A DNA stretch of 64,000 nucleotides. Source: Streptomyces griseus subsp. griseus (GTDB lineage Bacteria > Actinomycetota > Actinomycetes > Streptomycetales > Streptomycetaceae). The DNA is taken from contig NZ_JOJE01000035.1 in assembly GCF_000720255.1 (NCBI RefSeq), forward strand, positions 1 to 64,000, given 5' to 3'. Positions within the stretch are counted from its first letter, which is position 1. Every line of letters begins with the position of its first letter. The notes under the pieces are model-generated. The model worked only from the letters and a program-made list of their open reading frames with translations, was not told the DNA's origin and did not search any database. The translations under genes were made by a program, and so were the position numbers. Positions 16,991 to 25,720 of the stretch are shown in pieces.

Positions 16991-17908
16991 TCACGGGATC
17001 AGGACGACCTTGCCCGTGTTGGCCCGCGACTCGATCGCCTCGTGCGCCTTCGCCGCGTCCTCCAGGGCGAACTCCCCGTGTACGGCGGTCCGTACGGCAC
17101 CGTCGGCGAACAGCTGCCACAGCTCCCGGCGCCACCGCTCGTACAACTGCGGTTTGTCGCGCGCGATCCGTGCCATCTGGAACCCGATCACGGACTTGGC
17201 GCCCACCAGGAGGTCGTACGCCTGGACCGTCCCGCCGCCCGAGCTGTACGCCACCAGCCGTCCCCCGGGGGCGACGGCCCCGACGGCCGGGGTGAGGAGG
17301 TCGCCGCCGACCGCGTCGAGGACGTAGTCGACGGGCCGGCCCCAGCTCTCGTAGGCGTAGCCGATCACCTCGTCGGCGCCGAGGGAGCGCACGAAGGCGG
17401 CCTTGGCCGGGTCGGAGACGGCGCCGACGACCCGGGAGGCGCCGCGGACCCGTGCGAGCTGCACGGCCAGGTGTCCGGCACCGCTCGCGGCGGCCGTGAC
17501 CAGGGCCGACTCGCCGGGTTCGGGGCGGGCCGCGGCCAGGGCGCCCAGTGCGACCAGGCCACCGCGGACGAGGGCGACCGCGTCGACGGCCGAGGCGTGT
17601 TCGGGCACGCGGGAGGCCATCGCCTCCCGCAGGAGCGCGAAGTCGGCGTAGCCGTGCCCGAAGCAGAGCCCCGTCACGCGGTCTCCGGCGCCGAAGAGGG
17701 TGACGCCGTCCCCGACGGCCACGACCTCCCCGGCGATCTCGCCCCCGAGGGGGATGGGTTCGGCGGCCTCGGTGACCTTGCGGACGACGGGGAGGGTGAC
17801 GCCGACGGCCTCGCAGCGGACGAGGAGTTCACCGGGGCCGGGCTCGGGGGCGGGGGCCTCTTCGAGGAAGAGGGGGCCGCCGGGTGAGTCGTAGCGGACG
17901 CGGCGCAT
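16991..17908 (-). CDS. MDR-family zinc-independent quinone oxidoreductase
   Basis: 305 residues from ATG 17908, which has GGAGG upstream. N-terminal GroES-like domain, then an NADPH-binding Rossmann domain with the modified loop TAAASGAGHLAVQLA (about residues 165-180). The zinc ligands of alcohol dehydrogenases are not seen, which favours the quinone oxidoreductase branch. Divergent from a MarR regulator across a 113-nt gap with two operator-like repeats, the usual design for a redox- or electrophile-induced reductase under MarR control. Confidence 0.85.
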   Translation of the reverse strand: MRRVRYDSPGGPLFLEEAPAPEPGPGELLVRCEAVGVTLPVVRKVTEAAEPIPLGGEIAGEVVAVGDGVTLFGAGDRVTGLCFGHGYADFALLREAMASRVPEHASAVDAVALVRGGLVALGALAAARPEPGESALVTAAASGAGHLAVQLARVRGASRVVGAVSDPAKAAFVRSLGADEVIGYAYESWGRPVDYVLDAVGGDLLTPAVGAVAPGGRLVAYSSGGGTVQAYDLLVGAKSVIGFQMARIARDKPQLYERWRRELWQLFADGAVRTAVHGEFALEDAAKAHEAIESRANTGKVVLIP

Positions 17909-17954
17909 CGAACCTCCGTTGGTGGCGGGCATCGTTGGGCCCACCCATGATTTC

Positions 17955-17998
17955 GTTGGGAATTCCAACGGTAACGAACGATCATTGGGAAGTCCAAC
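17955..17998. promoter_or_regulatory. Tandem MarR-type operators
   Basis: Two near-identical imperfect palindromes, GTTGGGAATTCCAAC (17955-17969) and ATTGGGAAGTCCAAC (17984-17998), lie 29 bp apart in the gap between the divergent quinone reductase and MarR genes. Each has TTGG/CCAA arms typical of dimer binding sites. Confidence 0.65.
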
Positions 17999-18021
17999 AA
18001 TCATTCGTTAGGCTTTCCGAC

Positions 18022-18459
18022 ATGGCCGAAGCACCGCTCCCCGCAATCCGCTCCCTCCCCAGCTGGCTCCTCGGCAGGGCCGCCGCCCGGGGCCGGGAGC
18101 TCGTCGCTCAAGAGCTGGCGGCGGAGGGCCTGAAGATGTGGCACCACGTAGTGCTCTCCGCCGTCCGCGACCTCGCCCCCGTCGCCCAGGCCGACCTGGG
18201 CCGCGGAGTGCGGCTCGATCCGAAGGACCTGGTCGGCGTCCTCAACGACCTCCAGTCCGCCGGCCTCGTCGTGCGCGAACCGGACCCCCGGGACCGGCGC
18301 AAGAACGCCGTGTCCCTGACGGAGGAGGGTGCCCGGACGCTGACCCGCTGCGAGAAGGTCGCCCGCGAGGCGAACGACGCGCTGCTCGCGCCGCTCTCAC
18401 GGGCCGAACGGGATCAGCTCATGAGCCTGTTGACCCGGATCGCGGGCACGGCGGAGTGA
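18022..18459 (+). CDS. MarR-family transcriptional regulator
   Basis: 145 residues from ATG 18022. Winged-helix core with VQADLGRGVRLDPKDLVGVLNDLQSAGL (split here as helix-turn-helix) and the wing REPDPRDRRKNAVSLTEEG characteristic of MarR. Likely a dimeric repressor of itself and the divergent quinone oxidoreductase. The frame continues upstream to 17884 but would cross both operators, so the later ATG is preferred. Confidence 0.88.
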   Translation: MAEAPLPAIRSLPSWLLGRAAARGRELVAQELAAEGLKMWHHVVLSAVRDLAPVAQADLGRGVRLDPKDLVGVLNDLQSAGLVVREPDPRDRRKNAVSLTEEGARTLTRCEKVAREANDALLAPLSRAERDQLMSLLTRIAGTAE

Positions 18460-18471
18460 CTCGAGACGGGG

Positions 18472-18488
18472 CCCCTGCGGCGCAGGGG
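18472..18488. terminator. Hairpin between convergent MarR and fdhD genes
   Basis: CCCCTGC (18472-18478) and GCAGGGG (18482-18488) form a 7-bp stem with a 3-nt loop, 13 nt after the MarR stop. More GC-rich inverted sequence follows. Confidence 0.5.
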
Positions 18489-18537
18489 GCGCTCCCCGCC
18501 GGTCGGGGCCCCGCCGCCGTGTCCGCGGGGGAACCGG

Positions 18538-19386
18538 TCAGCCCTGGGTGGCCTCGGCCCGCAGGGCGACGCGGTCCTCGCCCGCGTACACGTTCATGGA
18601 GCTGCCCCGCAGGAAGCCCACCAGCGTCAGACCGCTCTCGGCGGCCAGGTCCACCGCCAGCGACGACGGCGCCGAGACCGCCGCCAGCACCGGAAGACCC
18701 GCCATCACTGCCTTCTGCGCCAGCTCGAAGGAGGCCCGCCCGCTCACCAGCAGGATCGTGCGCGACAGCGGCAGGTCCCCGTTCTGCAGGGCGCGGCCGA
18801 CCAGCTTGTCGACCGCGTTGTGCCGGCCCACGTCCTCCCGGACGTCGAGCAGCTCCCCGTCCTCGGAGAACAAGGCGGCCGCGTGCAGGCCCCCGGTCCG
18901 GTCGAAGACGCGCTGGGCCGCCCGGAGCCGGTCGGGGAGGCTCGCGAGCAGCTCGGGCTCCACCCGGACCGGGGGAGTGTCGGCGATGGGCCAGCGGGTC
19001 GACGTGCGCACCGCGTCGAGACTCGCCTTCCCGCACAGACCGCACGAGGAGGTGGTGTAGACGTTCCGCTCCAGGGTGATGTCCGGGACGACCACGTCCG
19101 GGGCGGTCCGCACGTCCACCACGTTGTAGGTGTTCGAGCCGTCCGCCGTCGCCCCGGCGCAGTAGACGATGTTCTGCAGGTCGGAGGCGGTCGCCAGGAC
19201 CCCCTCGCTCACCAGGAAACCGGCGGCGAGCGCGAAGTCGTCACCGGGCGTGCGCATGGTGATCGCGAGCGGCTTGCCGTTCAGCCTGATCTCCAGGGGT
19301 TCCTCGGCGACGAGCGTGTCCGGGCGGCTGGAGACCACCCCGTCCCGTATGCGCAGGACCTTGCGTCGTTCCGTGACTCGTCCCAT
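18538..19386 (-). CDS. fdhD: Formate dehydrogenase accessory sulfurtransferase FdhD
   Basis: 282 residues. FdhD transfers sulfur to the molybdenum cofactor before insertion into formate dehydrogenase. The essential cysteine pair is seen in SSCGLCGKAS (about 115-124), and DVGRHNAVDKLVGRAL and SGRASFELAQKA are family signatures. It is the last gene of the formate dehydrogenase operon, 7 nt after the iron-sulfur subunit, so the enzyme and its maturation factor are co-produced. It corresponds to FdsC of the FdsGBACD systems. Confidence 0.95.
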   Translation of the reverse strand: MGRVTERRKVLRIRDGVVSSRPDTLVAEEPLEIRLNGKPLAITMRTPGDDFALAAGFLVSEGVLATASDLQNIVYCAGATADGSNTYNVVDVRTAPDVVVPDITLERNVYTTSSCGLCGKASLDAVRTSTRWPIADTPPVRVEPELLASLPDRLRAAQRVFDRTGGLHAAALFSEDGELLDVREDVGRHNAVDKLVGRALQNGDLPLSRTILLVSGRASFELAQKAVMAGLPVLAAVSAPSSLAVDLAAESGLTLVGFLRGSSMNVYAGEDRVALRAEATQG

Positions 19387-19393
19387 GTCCTGA

Positions 19394-20254
19394 TCAGCCC
19401 CGGTTCTGTACGTGCTGGTAGCCGAAACGGCCCTTGATGCAGAGGTTGCCGTGGGTCACCGGGTTGTCGTGCGGCGAGGTGACCTTCACGATCTCATTGT
19501 CCTGCACGTGCAGCGTGAGGTTGCAGCCCACGCCGCAGTACGCGCACACCGTCGTCGTCTCCGTCTGCGCCGACTCGTCCCAGGTACCCGCCGCCCGCAT
19601 GTCGAACTCCGACTTGAACGACAGCGCGCCCGTCGGACACACCTCGACGCAGTTCCCGCAGTACACGCATGCCGAGTCGGTCAGCGCGGCGTCGTGCTCC
19701 ACCGCGATCCGGGCGTCGAAGCCGCGCCCCGCGACGGAGATCGCGAAGGTGTTCTGCCACTGGTCCCCGCAGGCGTCGACGCACTTGTAGCACAGCACGC
19801 ACTTGTCGTAGTCGCGCACGTACAGTGCGTTGTCGACCCTCGGCTCCTCGTTCAGGCGCGCCGCTTCCGGGCCGAAGCGGTCCGGCTTGGCCTCGTACTC
19901 CTTGATCCAGCCGGCGGCCTCCGGGGTCGTCGAGAGGTCGACCGAGGAGGCGAGGAGCTCCAGGACGATCCTGCGGCTGTGCCGGGCGCGCTCGGTGTCC
20001 GTGTGCACCTCCATGCCAGGCTCGGCCTTGCGGGAGCAGGCCGGGACCAGGGTCCTCGCCCCCTCCACCTCCACCACACAGAGGCGGCAGGCGTTCTTCG
20101 GGGTGAGGGTGTCGCCGTGGCAGAGCGTCGGGACGTCCTTCCCGGCGGCCCGGCAGGCGTCGAGGATCGTCGCCCCCTCCGGGACCCTGGCCTTCTCGCC
20201 GTCGATCGTGAACTCGACCAGCCGACGCGGCACTCCGAGCGGTATCGCGGTCAT
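19394..20254 (-). CDS. Formate dehydrogenase iron-sulfur subunit (FdsA N-terminal part)
   Basis: 286 residues from ATG 20254, overlapping the previous gene by ATGA. It carries a 2Fe-2S ferredoxin domain (CRAAGKDVPTLCH, CRLCVVEVEG), a His-Cys3 type region, two 4Fe-4S motifs (CVLCYKCVDACGDQW and CVYCGNCVEVCP), and then the Fe4-MGD start domain (CAYCGVGCN ... GNLCIKGRFGYQ), where it ends. In FdsA or FdhF-type enzymes this last segment continues directly into the catalytic domain, which here is a separate gene at 22088-24013. Electrons would pass through it from molybdenum to the FMN subunit. Confidence 0.9.
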   Translation of the reverse strand: MTAIPLGVPRRLVEFTIDGEKARVPEGATILDACRAAGKDVPTLCHGDTLTPKNACRLCVVEVEGARTLVPACSRKAEPGMEVHTDTERARHSRRIVLELLASSVDLSTTPEAAGWIKEYEAKPDRFGPEAARLNEEPRVDNALYVRDYDKCVLCYKCVDACGDQWQNTFAISVAGRGFDARIAVEHDAALTDSACVYCGNCVEVCPTGALSFKSEFDMRAAGTWDESAQTETTTVCAYCGVGCNLTLHVQDNEIVKVTSPHDNPVTHGNLCIKGRFGYQHVQNRG

Positions 20255-22083
20255 TCGTACGCCCCCAGACGGTCGATGGCGGATTCCACGGCGTTCCACG
20301 CGGTCTGCCCCAGACCGCAGATCGAGGCGTCCCGCATCGCCCGGCCGACCTCCCTGAGCAGGGCGATGTCGTCCGCGGCCGCCGCGCCCGTGCGCTCCAC
20401 GATCCGGTGCAGCGCCTCCTCCTGCCGCACCGTCCCGACCCGGCACGGCACACACTGCCCGCACGACTCGTCCCGGAAGAACTCCGCGATGCGCAGGAGC
20501 AGTCGGGGCAGGGGAACGGTGTCGTCGAAGGCCATGACGACTCCCGAGCCGAGCGTGGTGCCCGCCTCCCGGGTGCCTTCGAAGGTGAGTGGGATGTCGA
20601 GCTCGTCGGGCCGTACGAAGCCTCCGGCCGCCCCGCCGAGCAGTACGGCCCGCAGCCGCTCGCGCACCCCCGCCCGCGCCAGCAGCTCGCCCAACGTCGC
20701 ACCGAACGGCAACTCGTAGATCCCGGGCCGCGCCACACTCCCCGAGACACAGAACAGCTTGGGACCCGTGGACTTCGGCGTCCCGATCGCCGCGTACGCC
20801 GGTGCGCCCATGGTCAGGATCGGCAGCACGTTGACCAGCGTCTCGACGTTGTTCTCGACCGTCGGCTTGCCGAACAGGCCCTTCTCCACGGGGAACGGCG
20901 GCTTCGAGCGCGGTTCGCCCCGGTAGCCCTCGATGGAGTTGAACAGGGCCGTCTCCTCGCCGCAGATGTACGCCCCGGCGCCGCGCCGGATCTCGATGTC
21001 GAAGGCGTAGCCCTGGCCGAGGACGTCATCGCCGAGCAGGCCACGCGCGCGTGCCTGCGCCACGGCGTGCTCCAGGCGACGCAGGGCGCGCGGGTACTCG
21101 CCGCGCAGGTACAGGTGGCCCCGGTGGGCGCCGGTCGCGAACGCGGCGATCGTCATCGCCTCGACCAGCGCGTACGGGTCGCCCTCCATGATCACGCGGT
21201 CCTTGAAGGTGCCCGGCTCGGACTCGTCGGCGTTGCAGACCAGGTAGTGCGGGTGATCCGGCTGGGCGGCCGTGGCCTGCCACTTGCGGCCGGTCGGGAA
21301 GGCGGCGCCGCCGCGCCCCACCAGGCCGGAGTCGGTGACCTCGCGGATGACATCGGCGGGGCCGAGCTCGAAGGCCCGGCGCAGTGCGGTGTAGCCGCCA
21401 TGGGCGCGGTAGTCGTCGAGACTCGTGGGGTCCACCACGCCGACCCGCCTGAGCAGGATCAGGGACGGGTCCCCGGCCTGGGGCACGGCCAGGGCGGCCG
21501 GTGGCTCCTCGGGCGCCGAGTCGGGCGCGGTCGCGGCGAGGACGGCCTCCGCTACGGTCGCCGGCGCCGACACCGCCGTACGCACCGGATCGCCCGCCCT
21601 GAAGGCCAGCGCCGCCGGAGCCCGTTCGCACAGGCCGAGGCAGGGGCTGCGCTCGACCTGGACGCCACTGCCCGGGCCGAGCCGGGACTCCACCCCGGCG
21701 CACAGCGCGGACGCCCCGGCCGCCGTGCAGGCGAGGTCCGTGCACACGTGGAGCACGGTCGCCGGGCGGGGCCGGACCGCGAACATGGCGTAGAACGTGG
21801 CCACGCCGTACGCCTCCGCCGGCGGCACCGTCAGCCGCCGGCACAGGTAGTCCAGTGCGCCTTCGCTGATCCAGCCGACCCGGTCGTTGATCGCGTGCAG
21901 CCCCGGCAACAGCAGGTCGCGGCGGTCCCGGGCCTCACGGCCGCCGCGTGCCCACCTCAGGTCGTCGGCCCCCGCCGCGTCGCGGTCGGCGCCCTCCCAG
22001 GAGGACTCCGCAGGCCCCAACAGGGCGTCGACGGCCGCCCGTTCCTCGTCCGTCGGCTTGCTGTCGCCGAAGTGCAGATCCAC
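20251..22083 (-). CDS. Formate dehydrogenase diaphorase subunit, NuoE-NuoF fusion (FdsG-FdsB type)
   Basis: 610 residues. The N-terminal half (about 40-200) is a NuoE-like 2Fe-2S domain (CTDLACTAAG and CLGLCE). The C-terminal half is NuoF-like, with the NADH/FMN site GRGGAAFPTGRKW, CNADESEPGTFKDR, GAGAYICGEETAL and the N3-type 4Fe-4S motif ESCGQCVPCRVGT with a distal Cys (ICGLGQ). It reduces NAD+ with electrons from formate. NuoE and NuoF are separate proteins in complex I and FdsGB; here they are fused. Four nt after the catalytic gene and overlapping the next. Confidence 0.92.
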   Translation of the reverse strand: MDLHFGDSKPTDEERAAVDALLGPAESSWEGADRDAAGADDLRWARGGREARDRRDLLLPGLHAINDRVGWISEGALDYLCRRLTVPPAEAYGVATFYAMFAVRPRPATVLHVCTDLACTAAGASALCAGVESRLGPGSGVQVERSPCLGLCERAPAALAFRAGDPVRTAVSAPATVAEAVLAATAPDSAPEEPPAALAVPQAGDPSLILLRRVGVVDPTSLDDYRAHGGYTALRRAFELGPADVIREVTDSGLVGRGGAAFPTGRKWQATAAQPDHPHYLVCNADESEPGTFKDRVIMEGDPYALVEAMTIAAFATGAHRGHLYLRGEYPRALRRLEHAVAQARARGLLGDDVLGQGYAFDIEIRRGAGAYICGEETALFNSIEGYRGEPRSKPPFPVEKGLFGKPTVENNVETLVNVLPILTMGAPAYAAIGTPKSTGPKLFCVSGSVARPGIYELPFGATLGELLARAGVRERLRAVLLGGAAGGFVRPDELDIPLTFEGTREAGTTLGSGVVMAFDDTVPLPRLLLRIAEFFRDESCGQCVPCRVGTVRQEEALHRIVERTGAAAADDIALLREVGRAMRDASICGLGQTAWNAVESAIDRLGAYE

Positions 22084-22087
22084 CAGG

Positions 22088-24013
22088 TCACCTCACGATG
22101 GTCGCGACGGGAAGCTTGTCGATCCGGATCGCCGACGCCTTGAACTCCGCCGTCCCGGCGATCGGGCAGTTCGCCTCGATCGTCAGCCGGTTGGTGTCCA
22201 CCTCGTCGGGAAAGTGCATGGTCATGAAGGCCAGCCCGGGCCGCAGCGCCGTGTCGATCCAGACCGGCGCCACGACCGCGCCCCGCCGCGAGGACACCTG
22301 GACCTCCTCGCCGACGACGACCCCGTAGCGCTCGGCGTCCTCCGGGCACAGCTCGATGTACTCACCGCGCCGCAGCGGGGACGCGAAACCACCGCTCTGC
22401 ACACCGGTGTTGTAGGAGTCGAGGCGCCGGCCGGTGGTCAGCCGGATCGGATACCGCTCGTCGGTGAGGTCGACCGGCGGATCGTGCTGGACGATCCCGA
22501 AGGGCGCCGGCAGCCCGCGCGCGTCCGGATCCTTCTCCCACAACCGGCCATGCAGATACGTCGGTTCGAGCCGGTCGGTGCTCGGACAGGGCCACTGGAT
22601 GCCCTGATGCTCCTCCAGCCGGGCGTACGTCATCCCGTAGTGGTCCGGCGAGACCGAGCGCAGCTCGTTCCAGACCGCCTCCGAGTCGGCGTACTTCCAG
22701 TCGCGGCCGAGCCGTGCCGCGAGGTCGCAGAGGATGTCGATGTCCTCACGTGCCTCGCCGGGCGGGGCGACGGCCCGGCGCACCCGTTGCACTCGTCGCT
22801 CGCTGTTGGTGGTCGTGCCCTCTGTCTCGGCCCAGCCGGCGGTCGCGGGCAGGACGACGTCGGCCAACTCGGCGGTTTTCGTCAGGAAGATGTCCTGCAC
22901 GACGAGGAAGTCCAGCTGCCGCATCCGCCGCACGGCCTGATCGCTGTCGGCCTCCGACTGCGCCGGGTTCTCGCCGATGCAATACACCGCCCGGAGCGAG
23001 CCCTCCTCCATCGCCTCGAACATCTCCGTCAGGTTCATCCCGTAGTGCGGCTGGATGACCGTGTCCCAGGCGGACTCGAACCGCAGGCGGGACTCCGGGT
23101 CGAGGATGTCCTGGAAGCCGGGCAGGCGGTTGGGGATGGCACCCATGTCGCCGCCGCCCTGCACGTTGTTCTGCCCGCGCAGCGGCTGCAACCCCGAGCC
23201 GTACCGCCCGACATGGCCGGTCAGCAGGGAGAGGTTGATCAGCGCGCGGACATTGTCGGTGCCGTTGTGGTGCTCGGTGATGCCGAGGGTCCAGCACAGC
23301 TGGGCACGCTCGGCGCGGGCGTAGGCGTGCGCCAACTCCCGTATGGCACGGGCCGGTACGCCGGTCACCTTCTCGGCGAGGGACAGCGTCCACGGCTCGA
23401 CGAGCGCCCGGTACTCCTCGAAGCCGGTCGTGGCCCGCTCGACGAACGCCTCGTTGACGAGCCCCGCGTGGATGATCTCGCGCCCGATGGCGTGCGCCAT
23501 CGGGATGTCCGTGCCGACGTTCAGCCCCATCCAGCTCTCCGCCCACTCGGCGGTGGAGGTGCGGCGCGGGTCGACGGCGTACATCCGGGCGCCGTTCCTG
23601 ATCCCCCGCAGCACGTGCTGGAAGAAGATCGGGTGCGCGAAGCGGGCGTTGGAGCCCCACATCACGATGACGTCCGTGTGCTCGATCTCCTCGTACGATG
23701 ACGTGCCGCCGCCGGAGCCGAACGCGGCCGACAGGCCCGCGACACTCGGGGCGTGACAGGTGCGGTTGCAGGAGTCGACGTTGTTGGTGCCCATGACCAC
23801 GCGGGCGAACTTCTGGGCCACGTAGTTCATCTCGTTGGTCGCGCGGGCGCAGGAGAACATGCCGAACGCGCCTCGGTTGCGCTCCAGGCCCCGGGCCGTG
23901 CGGTCCAGGGCCTCCTCCCAGCTCGCCTGCCGGAACGGCTCGTCGCGGGAGTCGCGGACGAGGGGGTGGGTGAGCCGGGTGTAGGTCTTCGGGGTCCGGT
24001 TCCTCTTGCTCAT
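22088..24013 (-). CDS. Formate dehydrogenase catalytic (molybdopterin) subunit lacking its N-terminal cluster domain
   Basis: 641 residues. It starts directly in the second part of the MGD fold. The active site reads CNRTCHAPSVAGL: Cys86 takes the place of the selenocysteine or cysteine that ligates molybdenum in formate dehydrogenases, and His87 is the partner base. LRGQNNVQGGGDMG and the C-terminal cofactor-capping domain (about 525-641) are present. The 4Fe-4S domain that normally precedes this region is on the separate 286-residue subunit. It overlaps the PanE-like gene upstream by ATGA, so translation is coupled. Confidence 0.92.
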   Translation of the reverse strand: MSKRNRTPKTYTRLTHPLVRDSRDEPFRQASWEEALDRTARGLERNRGAFGMFSCARATNEMNYVAQKFARVVMGTNNVDSCNRTCHAPSVAGLSAAFGSGGGTSSYEEIEHTDVIVMWGSNARFAHPIFFQHVLRGIRNGARMYAVDPRRTSTAEWAESWMGLNVGTDIPMAHAIGREIIHAGLVNEAFVERATTGFEEYRALVEPWTLSLAEKVTGVPARAIRELAHAYARAERAQLCWTLGITEHHNGTDNVRALINLSLLTGHVGRYGSGLQPLRGQNNVQGGGDMGAIPNRLPGFQDILDPESRLRFESAWDTVIQPHYGMNLTEMFEAMEEGSLRAVYCIGENPAQSEADSDQAVRRMRQLDFLVVQDIFLTKTAELADVVLPATAGWAETEGTTTNSERRVQRVRRAVAPPGEAREDIDILCDLAARLGRDWKYADSEAVWNELRSVSPDHYGMTYARLEEHQGIQWPCPSTDRLEPTYLHGRLWEKDPDARGLPAPFGIVQHDPPVDLTDERYPIRLTTGRRLDSYNTGVQSGGFASPLRRGEYIELCPEDAERYGVVVGEEVQVSSRRGAVVAPVWIDTALRPGLAFMTMHFPDEVDTNRLTIEANCPIAGTAEFKASAIRIDKLPVATIVR

Positions 24014-24981
24014 GCGGCCGTCCTCAATGCGAGCAGGTCCGAGATGGCGTGGACGGTGCGCAGGGTGGGCACCTCCACGCCGGTGATCTCCGCCAACTCG
24101 ACGACCGCCGCGAGCAGGACGTCGAGTTCGAGCGGCTTGCCGCGCTCCAGGTCCTGGAGCGTGGACGTGCGGTGGTCACCGACGCGCTCGGCGCCCGCGA
24201 GACGGCGCTCGATGGAGACGCCGACCTCGCAGCCGAGGGCCCGGGCGACGCCGATCGTCTCCGCCATCATGATCTCGATGACCCGGCGGGTGCCCCCGTG
24301 CAGGCACATCTGCCGCATGGTCGCGCGGGCCAGCGCGCTGATCGGGTTGAAGGAGATGTTGCCGAGCAGCTTGAGCCAGATGTCGTTGCGCAGGTCAGGC
24401 TCCACCGGGCACTTCAGCCCGCCGGCCCGCAGGGCCCCGCTGAACTCCAGACAGCGCGGGGACACACTGCGGTCGGGCTCGCCGACCGAGAACCGGGTGC
24501 CTTCCAAGTGCCGTACGACGCCCGGCCCTTCGAGCTCGGTCGCCGCGTAGACCACACAGCCGACGGCCCGTTCGGGCGCGAGCACCGCACTGACCGCGCC
24601 GTCCGGGTCCACGCTCTCGACGCGGTGGCCGTCGTGGGGGCCGCCGTGCCGGTGGAAGTACCACCAGGGGATGCCGTTCTGGGCGGCGACGACCGCCGTG
24701 GTGTCGTGCAGCAGGGGCTCGATCAGCGGCCCGCACGCCGCGTACGAGTTGGCCTTCAGACCGAGGAAGACGTAGTCGACGGGGCCGATGTCGGCCGGGT
24801 CGTCGGTGGCGTGCACGCGGGCGGTGAAGTCGCCGCGCGGGCTGAGCACCCGAACGCCGTCCCGCCTCATGGCCGCCAGATGCGGTCCACGGGCGACGAG
24901 ATGCACGTCGGCACCGGCGCGGTGGAGCGCGGCGCCGACGTAGGCGCCGATGGCACCGGCGCCGAGAACTGCGACTTTCAT
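24010..24981 (-). CDS. PanE/ApbA-family reductase, possible oxalyl-CoA or glyoxylate reductase
   Basis: 323 residues from ATG 24981 (GGAG upstream). N-terminal NADP Rossmann fold (VAVLGAGAIGAYVGAAL), PanE-type linker with KANSYAA, and a helical C-terminal domain (KLLGNISFNPISALARATM). By homology it would be called 2-dehydropantoate 2-reductase of pantothenate synthesis. It is the first gene of the formate dehydrogenase operon and has no other pantothenate gene nearby. A PanE paralogue (PanE2) is the oxalyl-CoA reductase of Methylobacterium extorquens, so a role in oxalate or glyoxylate metabolism is plausible but inferred. Confidence 0.8.
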   Translation of the reverse strand: MKVAVLGAGAIGAYVGAALHRAGADVHLVARGPHLAAMRRDGVRVLSPRGDFTARVHATDDPADIGPVDYVFLGLKANSYAACGPLIEPLLHDTTAVVAAQNGIPWWYFHRHGGPHDGHRVESVDPDGAVSAVLAPERAVGCVVYAATELEGPGVVRHLEGTRFSVGEPDRSVSPRCLEFSGALRAGGLKCPVEPDLRNDIWLKLLGNISFNPISALARATMRQMCLHGGTRRVIEIMMAETIGVARALGCEVGVSIERRLAGAERVGDHRTSTLQDLERGKPLELDVLLAAVVELAEITGVEVPTLRTVHAISDLLALRTAA

Positions 24982-25059
24982 GGTGAGGGAGCTCCGTTCG
25001 GTCGAGGGTACCGAGGAACTGCCGAGCAACTGGGGGACCGTTGGGGGACTGTCCCGACT

Positions 25060-25087
25060 CTGTCGACGAAATATTGTCTACAGTATG
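25060..25087. promoter_or_regulatory. Candidate FCD-GntR operator before the formate dehydrogenase operon
   Basis: CTGTCGACGAAA (25060-25071) runs into the near-palindrome ATATTGTCTACAGTAT (25071-25086). Similar words occur at 30378-30409 and 50854-50877. It lies 79-106 nt before the PanE-like start. Binding protein inferred from context. Confidence 0.5.
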
Positions 25088-25193
25088 GAGGTTGGGCCAG
25101 CAAGGGTTCGCGCAAGTCGGGAGCCACTGTGCGGTGGCCATGGGTCAACGGGCTTGTGGGGATCGGGGGAGCTGCGCGGTGGCGGAGGCATGA

Positions 25194-25574
25194 CGGGTCC
25201 TCTGTCCGGGCGGCTGGATCGTCCTGGTCGGTCAGGACTGGGACGCCATTGTGATCGACTCGGATGACGCGGCGCTCACCCGCACGAGCGTGCAAGCCCA
25301 CGCCGACCTTTTGGGCACGCCCCGGGCCGGCCGTCAGTACCGCAGCCTGCTCCTGGCCGACGGTTTCGACGATGTCACGGTCGAGGTGCACACCAGCGTG
25401 TTCACCGACCCCGCGATGCTGTCGCTGCTCGCGAGGCTCGCCGAACCGGCCTGCGCCAGTGGCGCCGTCGGCCGTGACCAGGCGGACGAGTGGCGCGCCG
25501 AACAGCGCCGACGTGCCGAGGCCGGCCGTTTCCTCGCCGCCATTCCGTGCTTCGTGGCCTCCGCCTCCGCCTGA
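25194..25574 (+). pseudogene. C-terminal remnant of a SAM-dependent methyltransferase
   Basis: After an in-frame TGA at 25191 the frame reads VLCPGGWIVLVGQDWD, the post-motif-III region of UbiE/SAM methyltransferases, and continues to 25574 as a normal C-terminal domain (about 125 residues). The whole cofactor-binding N-terminus is missing. A GTG at 25251 could start a 107-residue peptide, but it would lack any catalytic site. A 5'-truncated relic next to the formate dehydrogenase promoter. The 146 bases after it hold no gene. Confidence 0.6.
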
Positions 25575-25720
25575 GGACTCCTGACAGAAGTGGTGGGCTT
25601 GACCTGGTCAGAGGCCGATGTCGTGCGCGAGGGCGCTGGGTGGCGGGACGCGGTCGGTCGCGTGATCGCACGCGATAAACCCGGCGACGTCGGCGAACAC
25701 CCCCGGGATACTGATCGCCC

